From Corynebacterium uberis (GTDB taxonomy: Bacteria; Actinomycetota; Actinomycetes; Mycobacteriales; Mycobacteriaceae), in the NCBI RefSeq assembly GCF_020616335.1, contig NZ_CP085051.1, forward strand, positions 1,860,001 through 1,924,000: a stretch of DNA of 64,000 bases. Direction: 5' to 3'. The translations under genes were made by a program, and so were the position numbers. Below the pieces are notes generated by a model, which was not told where the DNA came from, ran no database searches, and worked only from the letters and a program-made list of their open reading frames with translations. This document shows, piece after piece, positions 43,309 through 53,254 of this stretch. How positions within the stretch are numbered: the first letter of the stretch is position 1; each line of letters opens with the position of its first letter.

Positions 43309-44060
43309 GCCTTCCCCCCACTTTCGCATCCGCGCTTGCCGGCCCGGATCCGCTCATCGGCCTGTGGGCGAGTGCGGGCAGCGCGGCGACCGCGGAGATC
43401 GTCGCGGCGGCAGCGGATTGGGTGCTTATCGACGCCGAGCACTCCCCCTACGACCTCTCCACGGTCACCGACCTGCTGCGCGCGGTGAGCGCCTACCCTG
43501 CCATCCCGGTGGTGCGGGTGCCCACGTGTGACACGGTGGTGATCAAGCGCTTCTTGGACCTGGGCGCCCAAAACCTCATGGTCCCGATGGTCCACTCGCC
43601 GAGCATTGCCCAAGAGGCGGTCGCGGCCATGCACTACCCCCCGCGTGGCGTGCGCGGGGTGGGCTCCGCGCTCGCGCGGTCCTCGCGGTGGAACGCCGTG
43701 CCGGACTACCTGGCCCGGGCGAGCGAGACGCTCAGCCTCACCGTTCAGATCGAATCACCGGAGGCCGTCGCCGCGGCCGCGGACATCGCCCGAGTCGACA
43801 GCGTAGATGCGGTGTTCATCGGCCCCTCCGACCTGGCCGCCACGATGGGCCACCTGGGCAACCCACAGCATCCCGACGTCCGCGCCGCGGTAGCCCAGGC
43901 CATCGCCGCCGTGCGTGCCACGGGCACCCCGGTGGGGGTCAACTCCTTTGACCTCGCCGCGGCCCGCGGTTACCTGGAGGCCGGCGCTACATTTGTCAAT
44001 ATCGGTGCAGATGTCCAGCTGCTTGCGCAGGCTGTGCGCGCCGCAGTGTCGCAGTTCTAA
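43293..44060 (+). CDS. hpaI: 4-hydroxy-2-oxoheptane-1,7-dioate aldolase
   Basis: This class II pyruvate aldolase yields pyruvate and succinic semialdehyde. The 255 residues have the family blocks WVLIDAEHSPYD (catalytic His-Glu region), MVPMVHSP, GVRGVGSALARSSRW and the metal ligands in QIES and FIGPSDLAA. The GTG at 43293 has GGGGG 7 bases upstream. A second GTG (43305) that overlaps the hpaH stop is possible. A small start overlap with hpaH indicates coupling. Confidence 0.93.
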   Translation: MPLPVSLPPTFASALAGPDPLIGLWASAGSAATAEIVAAAADWVLIDAEHSPYDLSTVTDLLRAVSAYPAIPVVRVPTCDTVVIKRFLDLGAQNLMVPMVHSPSIAQEAVAAMHYPPRGVRGVGSALARSSRWNAVPDYLARASETLSLTVQIESPEAVAAAADIARVDSVDAVFIGPSDLAATMGHLGNPQHPDVRAAVAQAIAAVRATGTPVGVNSFDLAAARGYLEAGATFVNIGADVQLLAQAVRAAVSQF

Positions 44061-44078
44061 AGAAAGGTACACACACTC

Positions 44079-45539
<1,461 letters not shown>

Positions 45540-45764
45540 GCGTTATGCCTCGCAAGGTTGTCAACGCTGCTTGCCCGGGCACACCCGAAACTGCCTTCGC
45601 TGGCCTCCGCTCACGCACCGCCGCCCCCGCCGGGCGCCTGCTTCCGGTTCAACTCATCAACAACGACGGATAGGGCGGCTCGTCTCCGCCCGCCACGGCG
45701 CTAGCACTGAGCTGTGCCCCACCCGTAGACTCAGCTGCACCTGCACCACAGGAAAGGAGTAGTC
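45540..45764. other. Gap between gabD and the small protein gene
   Basis: These 225 bp must hold the promoter of the small gene. No clear hairpin, operator or RNA gene was recognised. Confidence 0.5.
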
Positions 45765-45983
45765 ATGCCAGCATCGACACCAGATCACAACGAGTCTCAT
45801 GCGGATACCCCATCATCGAGCGGGGACAAGCAGCATTCACCAGAGCACATCCAGCTTGCCCAGCAGGTCATGGACAAGATCCGCCAGGCCCAGGAGAGCG
45901 GAACCACCCTGCCCTCGTTTTTTGCGGTGCCTCGGACCAAAGATGAGACAGCCAAGAACGAAGACTCGGCGGACAGCGAGTAG
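45765..45983 (+). CDS. Small hydrophilic protein of unknown function (72 aa)
   Basis: A strong ribosome site (AGGAAAGGAG, 5 bases before ATG) supports this short gene. The product is polar, with a helical centre (HIQLAQQVMDKIRQAQ) and an acidic end (NEDSADSE). There is no signal peptide or recognised family. It stands alone between gabD and the convergent araA. Confidence 0.7.
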   Translation: MPASTPDHNESHADTPSSSGDKQHSPEHIQLAQQVMDKIRQAQESGTTLPSFFAVPRTKDETAKNEDSADSE

Positions 45984-46030
45984 GTATCTGGAGTCCTCCC
46001 CGGGCTCCCAAACCAAGCCGCGGCGTAGGC

Positions 46031-46065
46031 GGCGCGGCGCCACTTTCCGTCAGATGCGCCGCGCC
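46031..46065. terminator. Hairpin between convergent small gene and araA
   Basis: GGCGCGGCGC and GCGCCGCGCC form a perfect 10-bp stem with a 15-base loop. It lies in the 89-bp gap between converging genes, so it may end both messages, although U-runs are absent. Confidence 0.6.
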
Positions 46066-46072
46066 GACTAAA

Positions 46073-47587
46073 TCAGAACCCCTGGGCGATGCGGTGGTAC
46101 ACCGAGTTCCAGCGCAGGGAGTCCTCGAATCCCTCCACCGTGGAGTCCTCATCAATGACGGCCAGCTCCACGCCCGCGATGCGCGCAAAGTCCCGCCACG
46201 TCTGCACATCAATCGCCGTAGACAGCACCGTGTGGTGGGCCGCACCCGCAGCCAGCCAGCACGCCGCAGAGGTATGGAAGTCCGGCGCCGGCTCCCACAC
46301 GGCACGCGCAACCGGCAGCTTGGGAAGCGGCGCATCCGGCTCCACCACGTTGACCACGTTGGCCGTCAGGCGGAAACGATCCCGCAGGTCAGACCACGCG
46401 ACCACAACACCGGGGCCCGGATCCGTATCAAAGACCAGGCGCACAGGGTCAAGGCGGTTACCAATGCCCAGCGGGTGGATCTCCATCCGCGGCCGCGCAC
46501 TGGTCAGCGACGGGCAGACCTCCAACATGTGCGCGCCCAGGATCTTCTCCTGGCCCGGCACCATGTTGTAGCAGTAGTCCTCCATCAGGCTCGCCCCGCC
46601 GTCCAGGCCGTAGCCCATGACCTTGGCAATGCGGATGAGCAGGCCCGTCTTCCAGTCGCCCTCCGCGCCGAAACCATAGCCGTCTGCCATGAGGCGCTGC
46701 ACGGCCAGGCCGGGCAGCTGTTCTAGGGCTCCTAAGTCCTCAAAGCTATCCGTAAACGCCTGGGCACCAACCTCTTCCAAGAACCCACGCAGGGCGGCCT
46801 CCTGGCGGGCCGCGTAGCGCAGCGCATCGTGCTGCGCCCCTCCTGCCCGCAGTTCGGGGACGACGTCGTAAAGCTCCTCGTACTCGTCGATGAGGCGATC
46901 GATCTCGGAGTCGGCGACGGCGTCGATAGCCGCGGCGAGGTCGTTGACGGCCCACGTGTTGACTGAGGTGCCAAAGACGATCTCAGCCTCGGTCTTATCG
47001 CCCTCGGTGACGGCAACATTGCGCATGTTATCGCCAAAACGCACCAGGTTGAGGTGCTGTGCCTCATCCCAGCCGGCGGCGGCGCGCGCCCACGTGCCAA
47101 TGCGCTTGGTCACGCGCTCTTCCTTGCTGTGGCCCACCACCGTCACCCGCGGGATGCCCATCCGGGTGAGGATGTATCCGAACTCCCGGTCGCCGTGGGC
47201 CGCCTGGTTGAGGTTCATGAAGTCCATGTCGATGGTCGCCCACGGCAGCTGCGCCTCATCCTGGGTGTGCAGGTGCAACAGCGGCTTGCGCAGCGCGTCC
47301 AGGCCCCGGATCCACATCTTCGCCGGGGAGAACGTGTGCATCCAGGCGATCACGCCGATGACTTCCTTGCGGGCGCCTGCCTCCACGAGGGTATCGGCAA
47401 TAGCATCCGAATCCGTCAGCGTGGGCTTCCACACCACGGGCACGGGGATATTGCCCGCATCATTGAGGTTGCTCACCACCGCCTGCGACTGCTCGGCCAC
47501 CTGACGCAGCGTTTCTTCTCCGTAGAGATGCTGCGAGCCGGTGAGAAACCAGATTTCCTTTCCCTCAAAGGGATTCTTCATAGCCAT
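46073..47587 (-). CDS. araA: L-arabinose isomerase
   Basis: This enzyme converts L-arabinose to L-ribulose. The 504 residues include [17 protein letters not shown] at the N-terminus and the metal-site regions [16 protein letters not shown] and [10 protein letters not shown], plus [11 protein letters not shown]; all are AraA hallmarks. AAGGAG lies 10 bases before the ATG. It is the last gene of the araBDA operon. Confidence 0.97.
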   Translation of the reverse strand: MAMKNPFEGKEIWFLTGSQHLYGEETLRQVAEQSQAVVSNLNDAGNIPVPVVWKPTLTDSDAIADTLVEAGARKEVIGVIAWMHTFSPAKMWIRGLDALRKPLLHLHTQDEAQLPWATIDMDFMNLNQAAHGDREFGYILTRMGIPRVTVVGHSKEERVTKRIGTWARAAAGWDEAQHLNLVRFGDNMRNVAVTEGDKTEAEIVFGTSVNTWAVNDLAAAIDAVADSEIDRLIDEYEELYDVVPELRAGGAQHDALRYAARQEAALRGFLEEVGAQAFTDSFEDLGALEQLPGLAVQRLMADGYGFGAEGDWKTGLLIRIAKVMGYGLDGGASLMEDYCYNMVPGQEKILGAHMLEVCPSLTSARPRMEIHPLGIGNRLDPVRLVFDTDPGPGVVVAWSDLRDRFRLTANVVNVVEPDAPLPKLPVARAVWEPAPDFHTSAACWLAAGAAHHTVLSTAIDVQTWRDFARIAGVELAVIDEDSTVEGFEDSLRWNSVYHRIAQGF

Positions 47588-47638
47588 GATGTTCGGCTCC
47601 TTATCTTGAGTGTGTATCCCGCCGTGTTGGGGGCGGTC

Positions 47639-48367
47639 TTATTGCCCGTAGACGTTTTGGTAGCGGTCATACAGGTGGTCGATTTTGTCCTGCGGAATGG
47701 GGCTAAGCTCGCCGAGTTGGCGGGCAAGATGCATGGCCTTGGCCACCTCTTCGACCATCACGGCGGCCTTGACGGCCGCCCGGCCCGTGGCGCCTATGGT
47801 GAATGGCCCGTGGTTTTTCATCAGCACGGCAGGCGAAGGCGAATCGCGCAGCGTATCCACGATCCCGCGCCCGATGGAGTCATCCCCGATGATGGCAAAC
47901 GGGCCCACCGGCACCGGGCCCCCAAACTCGTCCGCCATCATGGTCAACCCGCAGGGGATGTCCTCGCCGCGGGCAGCCCACGCGCACGCATACGTCGAAT
48001 GGGTGTGGACCACTCCGCCTACGTGAGGCATGTGCTCATAGACGTAGGCGTGGGCGGCGGTATCCGAACTCGGCTTGCCCTGCCCGTCGATGAGCCGGCC
48101 CTTGACGTCACAGACCACCATGGACTCGGGCGTCAGCTCGTCATAGCTGACCCCGGAGGGTTTGATCACCAAAAGATCCTTATCCGAGGCCACCCCGCTC
48201 GGATCCACGACCACGCGCTCAGAGACGTTTCCGGCCGTCCATACCACCAGCCCCCAGCGCGGCAACTCCGCGTGCAACGCGGCCACCCGGGCGCGGGTGT
48301 CTGCCACGGCACGGCGCACCTCCGCCGAATACTCGTGCAAAGACTGCACAGACTGCTGACTAACCAC
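47639..48367 (-). CDS. araD: L-ribulose-5-phosphate 4-epimerase
   Basis: This class II aldolase-fold enzyme epimerises L-ribulose 5-phosphate to D-xylulose 5-phosphate. The 242 residues include TAGNVSERV, LLVIKPSGVSYDEL, the zinc histidines in VVHTHSTYA, and LMKNHGPFTIG. It starts with GTG; TGGAG lies 10 bases upstream. It is between araB and araA. Confidence 0.95.
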   Translation of the reverse strand: MVSQQSVQSLHEYSAEVRRAVADTRARVAALHAELPRWGLVVWTAGNVSERVVVDPSGVASDKDLLVIKPSGVSYDELTPESMVVCDVKGRLIDGQGKPSSDTAAHAYVYEHMPHVGGVVHTHSTYACAWAARGEDIPCGLTMMADEFGGPVPVGPFAIIGDDSIGRGIVDTLRDSPSPAVLMKNHGPFTIGATGRAAVKAAVMVEEVAKAMHLARQLGELSPIPQDKIDHLYDRYQNVYGQ

Positions 48368-48432
48368 TCGAATTCAACTCCACTTCTTCACATCTTTAGG
48401 AAGGACTCCCAGCGCCGCCGGGTGCGGGCGCA

Positions 48433-50037
48433 CTAGTCCCCCAACAACTCCACCGCCACGCGCTGAATGCCCAGGCCGGCCTCATAGCGAGCCAAGAACT
48501 GTTCAAACCCCTCCACCGCGGCGGGACGGGGCTCCACCACCTCCGGGGTGGCGTTGGCAAAAATCTGCTTATCCAGGAAGTCCGGGAGGCTTAAGCCCGC
48601 CTCCGCGTCCAGGTAGCGCGCCAGGATGGCAATGCCCCAGGCGCCACCCTCCGCCGCCGATTCCGCCACCCCCACGGGCGTATTCAGGGCCGCCGACAAC
48701 AACCGCTGGCCCACGCCCTTGGTGCGGAAAAGCCCACCGTGGGCAAAGAGGACGTCAATATCCGTGCCCTCCTCTCGCAGGATGCGCATGCCCAGCTCCA
48801 AGGTGGCAAAGGCGGCATAGACCTGGGCGCGCAGGAAGTTGGACACGCTCAGCGTGGAGGTCGGACCCCGGACGATCAAGGGACGGCCCTGATCCAACCC
48901 GGTGATGGGCTCCCCGGACAGGTAGTTGTAGGCAAGCAGGCCGCCGGCGTCTTCATCCCCGGCCAGGGCCTCGGTGAGCAGCACCTGGTAGACGTCATCC
49001 ATATTGGCAATCTGGCTGTGGCCAAAAGCCACGGCCACCTGGGCGAACAGCTCCATCCAGGCGGACAGCTCATTGGTGCCGTTGTTGCAGTGGACCATGG
49101 CCACAGGCGAGCCGTCCGGGGTGGCTACCGGGTCAATCTCTGCGTGAACGGCCCGGGAGATCTCGTCTTGGACCACCATGGCAAAAATGCTGGTGCCCAC
49201 GGAGACGTTTCCGGTGCGCGGACGCACCGCATTGGTGGCCACCATGCCCGTTCCGGCATCGCCTTCCGGCGGGCAGCACTGGATCCCGGGGCGCAAGGCC
49301 CCGGTGGGATCGATCAAGCGTGCGCCCTCGGCCGTGAGGGTGCCTGCCGGCTCGCCGGCGCTCAAGACCTCGGGCAACAGCTCGCGCAGCGGGGCGATCC
49401 GGGGGCCGGGACGATCGGCCACCAGGGCGTCGAAAGCAGACACCATGGTTGCGTCATAGTCGCCGGTGGCGGTGTCGATGGGGAACATGCCCACGGCATC
49501 GCCCACGCCTAAGACCTTGCGGCCCGTCAGCTTCCAGTGGACATAGCCGGCCAGGGTGGTAAAGAACGCCACATCGGCCACGTGCTGTTCGCTATCGAGG
49601 ATCGCCTGGTAGAGGTGCGCGATAGACCAGCGCAGGGGGATGTTACGGCTAAACAGCGCGGTGAGTTCCTCCGCGGCCGGGCCGGTGTAGGTATCCCGCC
49701 ACGTCCGAAACGGGACGAGCTGCTCGTCGCGGTCATCAAAGGCCAGGTAGCCGTGCATCATCGCGGACACCCCCAGGGCGCGGAAGCGCGGTTCGATGGT
49801 GTGCTCCGCGAGGGCGTGGGCGAGCTGGCTATAGGCCTGCTGAAGGCCCTTCCACACGTCGTCGAGAGGGTAGCTCCAGTGTCCGTCGACCAGGGTGTTT
49901 TCCCATTCCGAGGCGCCGGTTGCCACGGTGGTTCCGGAGGCATCCACGGCGCAGGCCTTGATCCGGGTGGAGCCGAGTTCTATGCCGAGGTATAGCGCAT
50001 CGCTTGGTATGAGGGTGGGGGTTCCTGTGGAGGTCAT
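48433..50037 (-). CDS. araB: L-ribulokinase
   Basis: This FGGY-family kinase phosphorylates L-ribulose. The N-terminal block is LYLGIELGSTRIKACAVD. Further on there are the SVGTSIFAMVV phosphate region, VMLTE-type helices and the C-terminal FAHGGLFRTKGVGQRLL. The 534 residues fit the actinobacterial AraB group. It is the first gene of araBDA. Two operator-like sites lie upstream at 50061 and 50146. Confidence 0.94.
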   Translation of the reverse strand: MTSTGTPTLIPSDALYLGIELGSTRIKACAVDASGTTVATGASEWENTLVDGHWSYPLDDVWKGLQQAYSQLAHALAEHTIEPRFRALGVSAMMHGYLAFDDRDEQLVPFRTWRDTYTGPAAEELTALFSRNIPLRWSIAHLYQAILDSEQHVADVAFFTTLAGYVHWKLTGRKVLGVGDAVGMFPIDTATGDYDATMVSAFDALVADRPGPRIAPLRELLPEVLSAGEPAGTLTAEGARLIDPTGALRPGIQCCPPEGDAGTGMVATNAVRPRTGNVSVGTSIFAMVVQDEISRAVHAEIDPVATPDGSPVAMVHCNNGTNELSAWMELFAQVAVAFGHSQIANMDDVYQVLLTEALAGDEDAGGLLAYNYLSGEPITGLDQGRPLIVRGPTSTLSVSNFLRAQVYAAFATLELGMRILREEGTDIDVLFAHGGLFRTKGVGQRLLSAALNTPVGVAESAAEGGAWGIAILARYLDAEAGLSLPDFLDKQIFANATPEVVEPRPAAVEGFEQFLARYEAGLGIQRVAVELLGD

Positions 50038-50060
50038 GCCAGGGCTGTCCTTTCGCTCGA

Positions 50061-50076
50061 ATGTGAACGCTCATTT
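50061..50076. promoter_or_regulatory. AraR-like operator A
   Basis: ATGTGAACGCTCATTT lies 24 bp upstream of the araB start. It is related to three other sites in the regulon (consensus WTGTKANCGCTCWYWT). It is 85 bp, about eight helical turns, from site B. Confidence 0.65.
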
Positions 50077-50145
50077 GGCTTATCCATGGACTTTTTAGGG
50101 GTATAGCTGCAACGCTAGCATCTCCGGTCACATTCCTCTCCTTAA

Positions 50146-50161
50146 ATGTGATCGCTCACAT
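50146..50161. promoter_or_regulatory. AraR-like operator B
   Basis: ATGTGATCGCTCACAT is a near-perfect palindrome of LacI-family type between araB and araR. The TGTGA/TCACA spacing is 4, not the 6 expected for a GlxR/CRP site, which favours the local LacI-type regulator. Confidence 0.72.
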
Positions 50162-50294
50162 CCAGCGGTGAAGCCCGGAGCACCCACCGGGGAAGCGCCC
50201 GCACGCCCCCACGCCAGCCGCATGTACCTGAAAGCCTTAGGCTTGACCTTGCCCTTTGCCCGCCACCCCCAAGCCACTAGAAGGCAGCGTGACC

Positions 50295-51419
50295 ATGCCT
50301 CGCCGAGACCACAGCCCCACAGGACCTTCCCCCCACTCGGGGGCATCCTCCTCCAGCGAGACCACCGAGACAGCCGAGGCCACCGAGACCACCAGCGCTC
50401 CAAGGACCGCTAGCCACAACCCCACCATGGCCGAGGTCGCCGCCGAGGCTGGGGTCTCCCACCAAACCGTCTCTCGGGTGATCAACGAGTCCCCTGGGGT
50501 ACGCCCGCAAACCAAGCAGCGGGTGCAGGCAGCCATAGACAAGCTGGGGTACCGCAGGAATCTCGCCGCCCGGGCGCTGGTCACGCGCCAATCCGGGCTC
50601 ATTGGGGTCATCGCTGTCGGCTCTTTTCAGTACGGGCCGACCAGCACGCTGGCCTCACTGGAGCGCGCCGCGCGGGAGAACTCCTACCTCACGCTGATTG
50701 CCACCATCGCCGAGACAAGCCACGAGCAATTTCGCACGGCCCTCAACGAGTTTTTGGAGCGCTCCGTCGAGGCCATCGTGGTCATTGCCTCGCGGGAGTC
50801 CCTGGTCTGGTTCGCCGGCGCGCTGAACCTGGCCGTCCCGTTGATCGTGCTGGGCCCGCGCCCCGCCGACCTAGAGGGGCTGACCTGCCTGAGCGTGTCC
50901 CAGGCGGGCGGCGCACGCCTGGCGGTCTCCCATCTGCTGGAGCTGGGGCACCGGGACATCACGCTGCTAACCGGCCCGAGCAATTGGGTGGATGCGCAGC
51001 GCCGCCTCCAGGGTGCGCTCAGCGAGTGCGAGGCCCACGGGGTGCAGCCGCGCATCGCCTCGGGCGACTGGAATCCGGCTTCTGGCTACGAGGCGGGCAT
51101 GCGGGTGGCCGACTTGCCTCCCGCCGCCCGGCCGACGGCCGTGTTCTGCGCCAATGACCACATGGCGCTGGGCTTTTTGGCGGCCTGCCACACTCAAGGC
51201 ATTCGGGTGCCGGAGGACATCTCGGTGGTCGGGTTTGACGATATCCCCGGCGTGGCCTACTACACCCCCGGCCTGACCACGGTGCACCAGGACTTTTCGG
51301 AGCTCGGCTCCCGGGCCATCGGTGCCGCGCTGGAGATGATCGCGGGGCGCACGCCGGTCACGGAACCGGTGCCTGCGACGCTGGTGATTCGCGGATCCAC
51401 GGCCCCACCGCGGCAGTAG
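50295..51419 (+). CDS. araR: AraR, LacI family repressor of arabinose genes
   Basis: An unusual Ser/Thr/Glu-rich N-terminal extension of about 45 residues precedes the LacI helix-turn-helix (PTMAEVAAEAGVSHQTVSRVIN) and hinge (KLGYRRNLAARALVT). The periplasmic-binding-like effector domain follows (SGLIGVIAVG to VVGFDDIPGVAYYTPGLTTV). Start is ATG 50295, or GTG two codons upstream, which has better ribosome-site spacing. Divergent from araBDA and upstream of araE, it is the natural regulator of both. Confidence 0.9.
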   Translation: MPRRDHSPTGPSPHSGASSSSETTETAEATETTSAPRTASHNPTMAEVAAEAGVSHQTVSRVINESPGVRPQTKQRVQAAIDKLGYRRNLAARALVTRQSGLIGVIAVGSFQYGPTSTLASLERAARENSYLTLIATIAETSHEQFRTALNEFLERSVEAIVVIASRESLVWFAGALNLAVPLIVLGPRPADLEGLTCLSVSQAGGARLAVSHLLELGHRDITLLTGPSNWVDAQRRLQGALSECEAHGVQPRIASGDWNPASGYEAGMRVADLPPAARPTAVFCANDHMALGFLAACHTQGIRVPEDISVVGFDDIPGVAYYTPGLTTVHQDFSELGSRAIGAALEMIAGRTPVTEPVPATLVIRGSTAPPRQ

Positions 51420-51436
51420 GGGCGAAGCGGGGGCAC

Positions 51437-51452
51437 GGGGGCGTCGCCAAGC
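51437..51452 (+). repeat. Dispersed motif GGGGGCGTCGNNAAGC (copy i)
   Basis: Exact match with CC at the variable pair, 17 bp after the araR stop. It faces the inverted copy at 51497-51512. Confidence 0.8.
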
Positions 51453-51496
51453 GGGATGCATGCGCAGCGCTACCCCTCAAAGGGGGTATTTTTTTC

Positions 51497-51512
51497 GCTT
51501 TTCGACGCCCCC
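51497..51512 (-). repeat. Dispersed motif, inverted copy (j)
   Basis: Exact match on the minus strand with AA at the variable pair. With the copy at 51437 it makes a widely spaced inverted repeat flanking a T-rich stretch (51488-51495), which could also act as an araR terminator. Confidence 0.8.
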
Positions 51513-51566
51513 TTCCGCCCGCGACCGAGCGCCCGGAGCTGCACCTTTGCCACTCCAGGGTTTAAA

Positions 51567-51582
51567 AGTGATCCCGATCACT
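51567..51582. promoter_or_regulatory. GlxR/CRP-like site upstream of araE
   Basis: AGTGATCCCGATCACT is a perfect inverted repeat with GTGA-N6-TCAC spacing, matching the corynebacterial GlxR (cAMP receptor) consensus TGTGA-N6-TCACA at 8 of the 10 fixed bases. It lies 3 bp from an AraR-like site. Confidence 0.65.
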
Positions 51583-51584
51583 AA

Positions 51585-51600
51585 TTGTTAGCGCTCTCAT
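51585..51600. promoter_or_regulatory. AraR-like operator C
   Basis: TTGTTAGCGCTCTCAT lies in the araE promoter and shares the GTTAGCGCTC core with site D, 53 bp (five turns) away. Confidence 0.7.
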
Positions 51601-51637
51601 TTGGATAACATCAATCCTCATACCATGTATGAACACG

Positions 51638-51653
51638 TTGTTAGCGCTCATTA
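51638..51653. promoter_or_regulatory. AraR-like operator D
   Basis: TTGTTAGCGCTCATTA lies 49 bp upstream of the araE start and repeats the core of site C in the same orientation. Confidence 0.7.
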
Positions 51654-51702
51654 GTTGGGGTACCGCACGGTACGCCCCTCGACCTGACCCTAGGAGGCCT
51701 TC

Positions 51703-53103
51703 ATGAGCACTGCCCCCCAGCCCACCGAAAAGTCGATCCCCCGCGGCTTTATTTACTTCTTCGGTGCCTTCGGCGGGATCCTTTTCGGCTACGACATCGG
51801 AGTGATGACCGGCGCCCTGCCCTTCCTCCAACATGACTGGAACCTCCAGGACAACGCCGCCACCATCGGATGGATCACCTCCTCCCTCATGCTGGGAGCC
51901 GTGCTCGGCGGCGCGCTATCCGGCCAGCTCTCCGACCGCTTTGGCCGCCGAAAGATGATCCTGGTCGCCGCGATTATCTTCGCCCTCGGATCCATCCTCT
52001 GCGGCATCTCCCCCACCAACGGCACCCTCTACCTCATCGCCGTGCGCATCCTGCTCGGCCTGGCCGTCGGCGCAGCCAGCGCGCTCGTGCCCGCCTACAT
52101 GTCAGAAATGGCGCCCGCAGAACTGCGCGGACGGCTCTCCGGACTCAACCAAACGATGATCGTCTCCGGCATGCTGCTCAGCTACATCATGGCCTGGTTC
52201 CTGCGCCACCTGCCGCACACCTGGGCCTGGCGCTCCATGCTGGCCCTGGCCGCCGTTCCTGCCGTCATCCTGTTCCTCGGCGTGCTCAAGCTGCCCGAAT
52301 CCCCGCGATTCCTGGTGAAAAACGGCAACCACGACCAAGCCCGCCAGGTGCTCAGCTACATCCGCGCACCCGAAGACATCGACGCGGAGCTGGCAGAAAT
52401 TCAGCGCAACGCCGAAATCGAGCAACAAGCCAACGCCAGCACCTCCTGGTCAACGCTGCTGTCGAGCCGCTACCGCTACCTGGTCATCGCCGGCGTGGGC
52501 GTCGCCGCCTTCCAACAATTCCAGGGCGCCAACGCGATCTTCTACTACATTCCCCTCATCGTGGAAAGCGCCACGGGCACCGCGGCGTCCGACGCCCTGA
52601 TGTGGCCCATCATTCAGGGCGCGATTCTGGTGATCGGCTCGCTGGTCTTCCTGGTCATCGCAGACAAGTTCAACCGCAAGACCCTGCTCATGATGGGCGG
52701 ATCCGTCATGGCGGCATCCTTCCTGCTGCCGGCAATTATCAACCTGTTTACGGACAACGCCAACCCCATGCTCATCGTGGTGTTCCTGTCGCTCTACGTG
52801 GCGTTCTACTCCTTTACCTGGGCACCGCTGACCTGGGTGCTCGTCGGAGAGATCTTCCCGCTGCTGGTACGCGGACGCGCCAGCGGCCTGGCCAGCTCCT
52901 TTAACTGGATTGGCTCCTTTGCCATCGGCCTGCTCTTCCCCATCATGACCGCCTCCATGCCCCAAGACATGGTCTTTGCCATCTTTGGCCTGATCTGCAT
53001 CGCTGGCGTGATCTTTGTGGCCACCCGGGTGCCGGAAACTCGCGGTCACTCGCTCGAGGAGATCGAGGAAGCCCACGCGGGTGTGCAGCCCGCAGTGCAG
53101 TAG
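51703..53103 (+). CDS. araE: AraE-type sugar:H+ symporter (MFS sugar porter)
   Basis: The 466-residue protein has 12 predicted helices and the sugar-porter signatures FGYDIGVMTGALPFL, SDRFGRRKMIL, PESPRFLVKN, QQFQGANAIFYY and the terminal VPETRGHSLEEIEEA. It follows araR and shares its operator type with araBDA, so L-arabinose is the likely substrate. AGGAGG precedes the ATG. Confidence 0.9.
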   Translation: MSTAPQPTEKSIPRGFIYFFGAFGGILFGYDIGVMTGALPFLQHDWNLQDNAATIGWITSSLMLGAVLGGALSGQLSDRFGRRKMILVAAIIFALGSILCGISPTNGTLYLIAVRILLGLAVGAASALVPAYMSEMAPAELRGRLSGLNQTMIVSGMLLSYIMAWFLRHLPHTWAWRSMLALAAVPAVILFLGVLKLPESPRFLVKNGNHDQARQVLSYIRAPEDIDAELAEIQRNAEIEQQANASTSWSTLLSSRYRYLVIAGVGVAAFQQFQGANAIFYYIPLIVESATGTAASDALMWPIIQGAILVIGSLVFLVIADKFNRKTLLMMGGSVMAASFLLPAIINLFTDNANPMLIVVFLSLYVAFYSFTWAPLTWVLVGEIFPLLVRGRASGLASSFNWIGSFAIGLLFPIMTASMPQDMVFAIFGLICIAGVIFVATRVPETRGHSLEEIEEAHAGVQPAVQ

Positions 53104-53254
53104 CCCGGCGCGGCGCGACCTGCGGTGCGGTGGGGATCCTCTCCCCCCGCCCCGCACCGGTGCTGCCTAGCCGGTGTGACCCCCTGATGGAAGTTGTCCA
53201 CAGCCAGGTGCGAAACCTACCCACACCTTGTCATGGACTTGCTAGACTCCTGGC

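Noticed and set aside
41452..43329. Minus-strand open frame of 625 codons opposite hpaD and hpaH
   Set aside because: It is antisense to genes whose active-site residues are fully conserved.
47639..48367. AraD-like gene as the missing OtnC decarboxylase of the sugar-acid cluster
   Set aside because: It lies within araBDA and has the ribulose-phosphate epimerase features; sharing a fold with OtnC is not enough.
50146..50161. Reading operator B as a GlxR/CRP site
   Set aside because: The TGTGA and TCACA halves are 4 bases apart, not 6, and the site resembles the other three regulon sites.
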